Part shown: piece after piece, positions 6,207 through 9,534 of the stretch
Layout of the letters: each line of letters opens with the position of its first letter
Numbering within the stretch: position 1 is the first letter of the stretch
Assembly (NCBI GenBank): GCA_900547085.1
Contig: URFI01000081.1
Location: forward strand, 1 to 9,534
Length of the DNA stretch: 9,534 nucleotides
DNA from: an uncultured Prevotella sp.
Lineage (GTDB): Bacteria; Bacteroidota; Bacteroidia; Bacteroidales; Bacteroidaceae
Reading direction: 5' to 3'
Program-made: the position numbers and the translations under genes
The notes under the pieces: model-generated
What the model was told of the DNA's origin: nothing
The model's database searches: none
Seen by the model: the letters and a program-made list of their open reading frames with translations, nothing else

Positions 6207-6792
6207 CATACTGGGAGAACGGTTTGAAATAGTGTCTTTGCAAGATATTGGTTGTCATGAGGATATTCCAGAGACAGGATTTACCTTGCAAGAGAATGCC
6301 TTACAAAAGGCCATGTATGTGGCAGAACACTACGGGTTGGACTGTTTTGCCGATGATACAGGTCTTGAAGTGGATGCATTGGATGGTAAACCAGGCGTTC
6401 ACAGCGCACGCTATGCCGAAGGAACCGACCATGATAGCGAGGCAAACATGCAGAAACTTTTGCACGAATTACAGGATAAAGAAAACAGAAAGGCTCATTT
6501 TCGCACTGTCATTGCCTTGCTGCAACATCCCAAAAATCAACAAGAAAAAAATGTAGATAATGCTTGTGCAGCACCTGAAATCCATTATTTTGAAGGACGT
6601 GTGGATGGCTTAATCGCAGAAGAAAAGCGTGGCGATGCTGGTTTTGGCTACGATCCGCTGTTCATTCCCAACGGATATAACCAGAGTTTTGCCGAACTTG
6701 GCGAGGATATAAAGAACCACATTTCGCATCGTGCACTGGCTGTTGAAAAATTAGCAGCCTATCTTAACGAAGATATAGCACAATCTGTCTAA
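6154..6792 (+). CDS. rdgB: XTP/dITP diphosphatase (non-canonical purine NTP pyrophosphatase, RdgB/HAM1 family)
   Basis: Hydrolyses dITP, ITP and XTP to the monophosphates and PPi, keeping deaminated purines out of DNA and RNA; cytosolic and Mg-dependent. The 212-residue product starts with the family signature ATNNKNKLQEI (6-16) and has FADDTGLEVDAL (65-76) with the catalytic/metal acidic pair Asp67-Asp68. It also has KPGVHSARYA (79-88), GFGYDP (163-168) and the closing SHR (191-193). All expected active-site segments are present. A loop at about 127-142 (KNQQEKNVDNACAAPE) makes it slightly longer than the usual 195-200 residues. The start at 6154 is fixed by the conserved N-terminus, so the 53-nt overlap with the YitT-family gene is real. 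The porZ-like gene follows after 12 nt. Confidence 0.96.
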   Translation: MKIVFATNNKNKLQEIRDILGERFEIVSLQDIGCHEDIPETGFTLQENALQKAMYVAEHYGLDCFADDTGLEVDALDGKPGVHSARYAEGTDHDSEANMQKLLHELQDKENRKAHFRTVIALLQHPKNQQEKNVDNACAAPEIHYFEGRVDGLIAEEKRGDAGFGYDPLFIPNGYNQSFAELGEDIKNHISHRALAVEKLAAYLNEDIAQSV

Positions 6793-6804
6793 CTGAATAG
6801 CGCA

Positions 6805-8820
6805 ATGAAAACAACGATAGTATCTGTCCTTTTTCTCATCATGGGTTGCTTGCAAAGCTTGTCTCAGATAGGTTCTTGGAAAGTATATCCTTCCTATCAC
6901 GACATAACGGACGTGCAATCGGCAGGTAACATCGTATATGTGTTGGCATCGGGTGGATTGTTTTGCTATGATAAGGATGACAACAGCATACAAACTTTTG
7001 ATAAGAAAACAGGCTTGAATGATGTTGAAATCAGCCACATTGCTTATAGTTCTGCGGCAAAAAGATTGATCATTGTCTACAAAAACAACAACATAGACTT
7101 GCTGGATGGTAAGGGAAACGTAACCAATATCGCTGACTATTATAAAAAATCGTTGACAGAAGACAAAACCATTCACAGCATTTATGTCAATGGAAGCTAT
7201 GCTTATTTGTCCACAGGATTTGGTATTGTCAAGCTCAATGTGAGTAATGCCGAGATTAGTGATACTTATTTTCTGGGTTTTCGCGTTGATTGGACACTTA
7301 TACAGCAAAACAAAATCATCGCAGCATCAATGACCCATGGAAAATATGCTGCTGATTTATCTTCTAATTTACTTGACAAAAAGAATTGGAAAAGAATAGG
7401 AAACTATACTGAAAACAACAAAGAAGTAGACAAAGAACTATGGAATAAAATGGAAAGTATGCGTCCGGAAGGTCCAAAATACAACCATTTTTACTTTCTA
7501 AAGTTTATCAATAACCGCCTTTACACGTCGGGAGGAGGCTTTGAAGCAGAAGGTGTTAGCCTCTTACATCCAGGTATTATCCAGGTTCTTGACGATGGTC
7601 AATGGCACATCTATCAAGATGATATCCAGAAAATAACAGGCTATTCGTATGCAGATATCAACTGTTTAGGCATCGACCCTAAAGATGCAAACCATGTATT
7701 TGCAGGAGGTAGAACCGGACTTTACGAATTTCAAAACGGTAAACTCACCAAATATTACAATAAAGACAACAGTATTCTGATGCCAGCAGTGGATAAAGGA
7801 AAAGAACTGGATAATGAATATGTTCCCATCAACGGCCTGCTGTTCGATGAAGAGCGCCATCTTTGGATATTAAACAACCAAACCAAGGGACAAAGCATCA
7901 TCGAATTACTGCCAGATGGAACCATGAAATCACACCATCAACCATCGTTGATGAGAAATGGAGTGAGCCCAAGTTTGCTCTATCATCCCGTGTTTGACAG
8001 TCGAGGCTTATTGTGGTTCGGCAACGGTAACTACAAGTTTCCGGCACTGTTTTGTTATGATAGGAAGACTGAAACGCTGCACACGATAACCAATTTCATC
8101 AACCAAGATGGAAACAGCCTAAAAACAACAGCAGTAAAATACATCGCTGAAGATATGGAGAATAATCTTTGGATTGGTACAAACACAGGAGTATTGCTGC
8201 TTGAAGCTTCAAAAATGAATCAACTACCCGATGTTACTTTCACACAAATAAAGATTCCTCGCAACGACGGAACTAACTTAGCCGACTATTTATTGGCAGG
8301 AGTAGACATCACCTGCATTGCAGTTGACAAGAGTAATCGCAAATGGTTTGGCACAGGAAGTAATGGAGTATATCTCATCAGTGCTGATAACAACCAGCAA
8401 ATTCATCATTTTACCATAGCAAACAGCGTATTACCTGCTAACCATGTAGAAAGCATTGCCATCAATAACCATACAGGAGAAGTGTTTTTTGGGACAGACA
8501 AAGGACTTTGTTCTTTTCAAAGTGACGCCACCGAGGCTGTGGAATCGATGAACAAAGATGTTACCTACGCATACCCAAATCCAGTAGAACCCTCTTACAA
8601 TGGCCCTATAACGGTTGTCGGACTCAGTTATCAAGCCGACATCAAAATAGTAACTGTCAATGGCACCTTGGTGACTAAAGGCAAAAGCAATGGCGGAACT
8701 TTCGTGTGGGATGGCAATGATATGAACGGAAACCCGGTGGCATCGGGCATCTATATGGTACAAACTGCCGATCAAACTGGCAACAAAGGAACTGTATGCA
8801 AAATCGCTATCGTCAGATAA
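6805..8820 (+). CDS. porZ: PorZ-like T9SS protein: beta-propeller repeats with T9SS C-terminal domain
   Basis: Probably the type IX secretion system protein PorZ. In P. gingivalis PorZ is a surface component of the PorU-PorV-PorQ-PorZ attachment complex and binds A-LPS. The 671-residue product has a signal peptide (1-20, likely cut S-L-S/Q). Repeated propeller blades of the reg_prop type follow, for example VFAGGRTGLYEF (298 on), LWIGTNTGVLLLE (455 on), KWFGTGSNGVYLIS (513 on) and VFFGTDKGL (560-568). A beta-sandwich C-terminal domain occupies about 588-671, with YPNPV (590-594), a SGIYMVQT turn and the final KIAIVR, typical of type A T9SS sorting domains. There is no histidine kinase part, so it is not a hybrid two-component sensor despite the propeller similarity. 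It is shorter than P. gingivalis PorZ (776). Cys15 makes a weak lipobox (IMGC), less likely than signal peptidase I cleavage. Its end overlaps the next gene by 25 nt. Confidence 0.75.
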   Translation: MKTTIVSVLFLIMGCLQSLSQIGSWKVYPSYHDITDVQSAGNIVYVLASGGLFCYDKDDNSIQTFDKKTGLNDVEISHIAYSSAAKRLIIVYKNNNIDLLDGKGNVTNIADYYKKSLTEDKTIHSIYVNGSYAYLSTGFGIVKLNVSNAEISDTYFLGFRVDWTLIQQNKIIAASMTHGKYAADLSSNLLDKKNWKRIGNYTENNKEVDKELWNKMESMRPEGPKYNHFYFLKFINNRLYTSGGGFEAEGVSLLHPGIIQVLDDGQWHIYQDDIQKITGYSYADINCLGIDPKDANHVFAGGRTGLYEFQNGKLTKYYNKDNSILMPAVDKGKELDNEYVPINGLLFDEERHLWILNNQTKGQSIIELLPDGTMKSHHQPSLMRNGVSPSLLYHPVFDSRGLLWFGNGNYKFPALFCYDRKTETLHTITNFINQDGNSLKTTAVKYIAEDMENNLWIGTNTGVLLLEASKMNQLPDVTFTQIKIPRNDGTNLADYLLAGVDITCIAVDKSNRKWFGTGSNGVYLISADNNQQIHHFTIANSVLPANHVESIAINNHTGEVFFGTDKGLCSFQSDATEAVESMNKDVTYAYPNPVEPSYNGPITVVGLSYQADIKIVTVNGTLVTKGKSNGGTFVWDGNDMNGNPVASGIYMVQTADQTGNKGTVCKIAIVR

Positions 8821-9534
8821 GTCTGCTCTTTCTGGCTTTCCTATTGTTGGTGCTCTTCCTATTTGGCTATACACCCACAAACGATGGAGATGGCTATATT
8901 GAATACGCTAGGATGTGCATCGACTACGGAGAACTCTATCCTTGTGCTCCTACTATCAATGGACAACCCTTTATTTGGAACATTGGACAGATTAATTTGG
9001 TGGCTCTCTCGCTGTATCTATTCCATTCTGTCTATCCCATCTTAGTGTTGATGTGCTTCCTCAAAGCCGCTTCAGCCTACTTATTAGCGCGCATAGCACA
9101 AAAAACATGCAACGACCAGATAGGACTCATTGCCCTATTATTATATGTATGCTATCCCAATAATTGGGGACAAAGCACGACCATACTCTCCGAAATACCA
9201 TCCATCACGCTCTTATTAGGGGCTGTTTTCATCATTCTACACACCTCTCGTGTACGAAATCTCTTCATAGCAGGCATGTTAATGGCTGTGGCCAATTGGT
9301 TTCGTCCCATCAGTTTGGTATTTATGGGTACGTTTCTTCTCTATTTTCTATTCTTTAAAAACAAACAATGGTTGCGTTCTTTCAGCTCCCTCCTGGCTGG
9401 ATATGCCTTGTTTATCCTCGTAGTTGGTAACAGTTGCTGGCTGCGTACAGGCTATTTCTTGTACCAAAGTGAAACCTTGTGGTTCAACATGGCAGCAGCA
9501 ACATACGAAACCAGCGTAGAACCTCATTACAATG
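8796..9534 (+). CDS. polytopic GT-C-fold glycosyltransferase (ArnT/PMT-like), first 246 residues, cut by window edge
   Basis: Probable inner-membrane glycosyltransferase using a polyprenyl-phosphate sugar donor with its active site facing the periplasm. The frame is open from the ATG at 8796 to the window end. TM1 is at about 8-25, followed directly by a periplasmic loop with the acidic pair Asp30/Asp32 (NDGDGY), as expected for the catalytic loop of GT-C enzymes. Further hydrophobic segments lie near 66-100, 109-121, 134-149, 156-187 and 196-211. LSEIP (131-135) and the R-P of WFRPIS (168-173) match motifs recurring in GT39/ArnT-like proteins. An AAAGGA (8785-8790) sits 5 nt before the start, and the next in-frame Met (residue 40) would lose TM1. 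It overlaps the porZ-like gene by 25 nt. Substrate unknown; a surface glycan or LPS is a guess from its neighbour. A non-catalytic GT-C relative cannot be excluded without the C-terminal half. Confidence 0.7.
   Translation, partial: MQNRYRQISLLFLAFLLLVLFLFGYTPTNDGDGYIEYARMCIDYGELYPCAPTINGQPFIWNIGQINLVALSLYLFHSVYPILVLMCFLKAASAYLLARIAQKTCNDQIGLIALLLYVCYPNNWGQSTTILSEIPSITLLLGAVFIILHTSRVRNLFIAGMLMAVANWFRPISLVFMGTFLLYFLFFKNKQWLRSFSSLLAGYALFILVVGNSCWLRTGYFLYQSETLWFNMAAATYETSVEPHYN

Noticed and set aside
6805..6849. Lipoprotein signal (IMGC, Cys15) for the PorZ-like protein
   Set aside because: Met at -2 is atypical for a lipobox, no acidic Bacteroidota lipoprotein export signal follows the Cys, and S-L-S/Q at residue 20 is a good signal peptidase I site.
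6805..8820. Hybrid two-component sensor (reg_prop propeller) instead of PorZ
   Set aside because: There is no transmembrane helix after the propellers and no kinase or receiver domain. The protein ends in a YPNP-type T9SS C-terminal domain.

Overview
The window looks like a chromosomal segment of an oral or gut Bacteroidota, most likely Prevotella sensu lato. Three things point there: protein-level resemblance of every large gene to that group; promoters of the Bacteroidota type (-33 TTTG, -7 TAnnTTTG) rather than -35/-10; and a T9SS-associated PorZ-like protein. No phage, insertion sequence, CRISPR array, tRNA or rRNA was seen.

Layout. (1) 1-803, minus strand: N-terminal half of ATP-dependent phosphoenolpyruvate carboxykinase (pckA), cut by the window edge just after its P-loop. 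(2) 804-1048: divergent intergenic region with one recognisable promoter in each direction. (3) 1049-1708, plus: uracil phosphoribosyltransferase (upp), followed by a weak terminator-like hairpin. (4) 1709-2379: a 671-bp region without a conventional gene but with dense structure. It has a perfect 16-bp inverted repeat, nested smaller inverted repeats, short direct repeats and, on the minus strand, two consecutive small ORFs (12 and 54 codons), the first preceded by a strong AAGGAGG. This is the least explained part of the window. (5) 2380-9534, plus: a tightly packed gene string leuS - yitT-family - rdgB - porZ-like - GT-C membrane glycosyltransferase (cut by the window edge). Consecutive genes overlap by 4, 53, (12-nt gap) and 25 nt, so one polycistronic unit driven from a promoter just upstream of leuS is likely.

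How the genes fit together. pckA (anaplerosis/gluconeogenesis) and upp (pyrimidine salvage) share only the divergent promoter region. The operon mixes housekeeping functions (leucine tRNA charging, removal of non-canonical purine NTPs, a YitT-type membrane protein) with cell-surface functions: a PorZ-like T9SS protein with a C-terminal T9SS-like domain, and a polytopic GT-C-fold glycosyltransferase. In Porphyromonas gingivalis PorZ is a surface component of the T9SS attachment complex and binds A-LPS, so an adjacent glycosyltransferase could act in surface glycan synthesis. That link is inference from position only.
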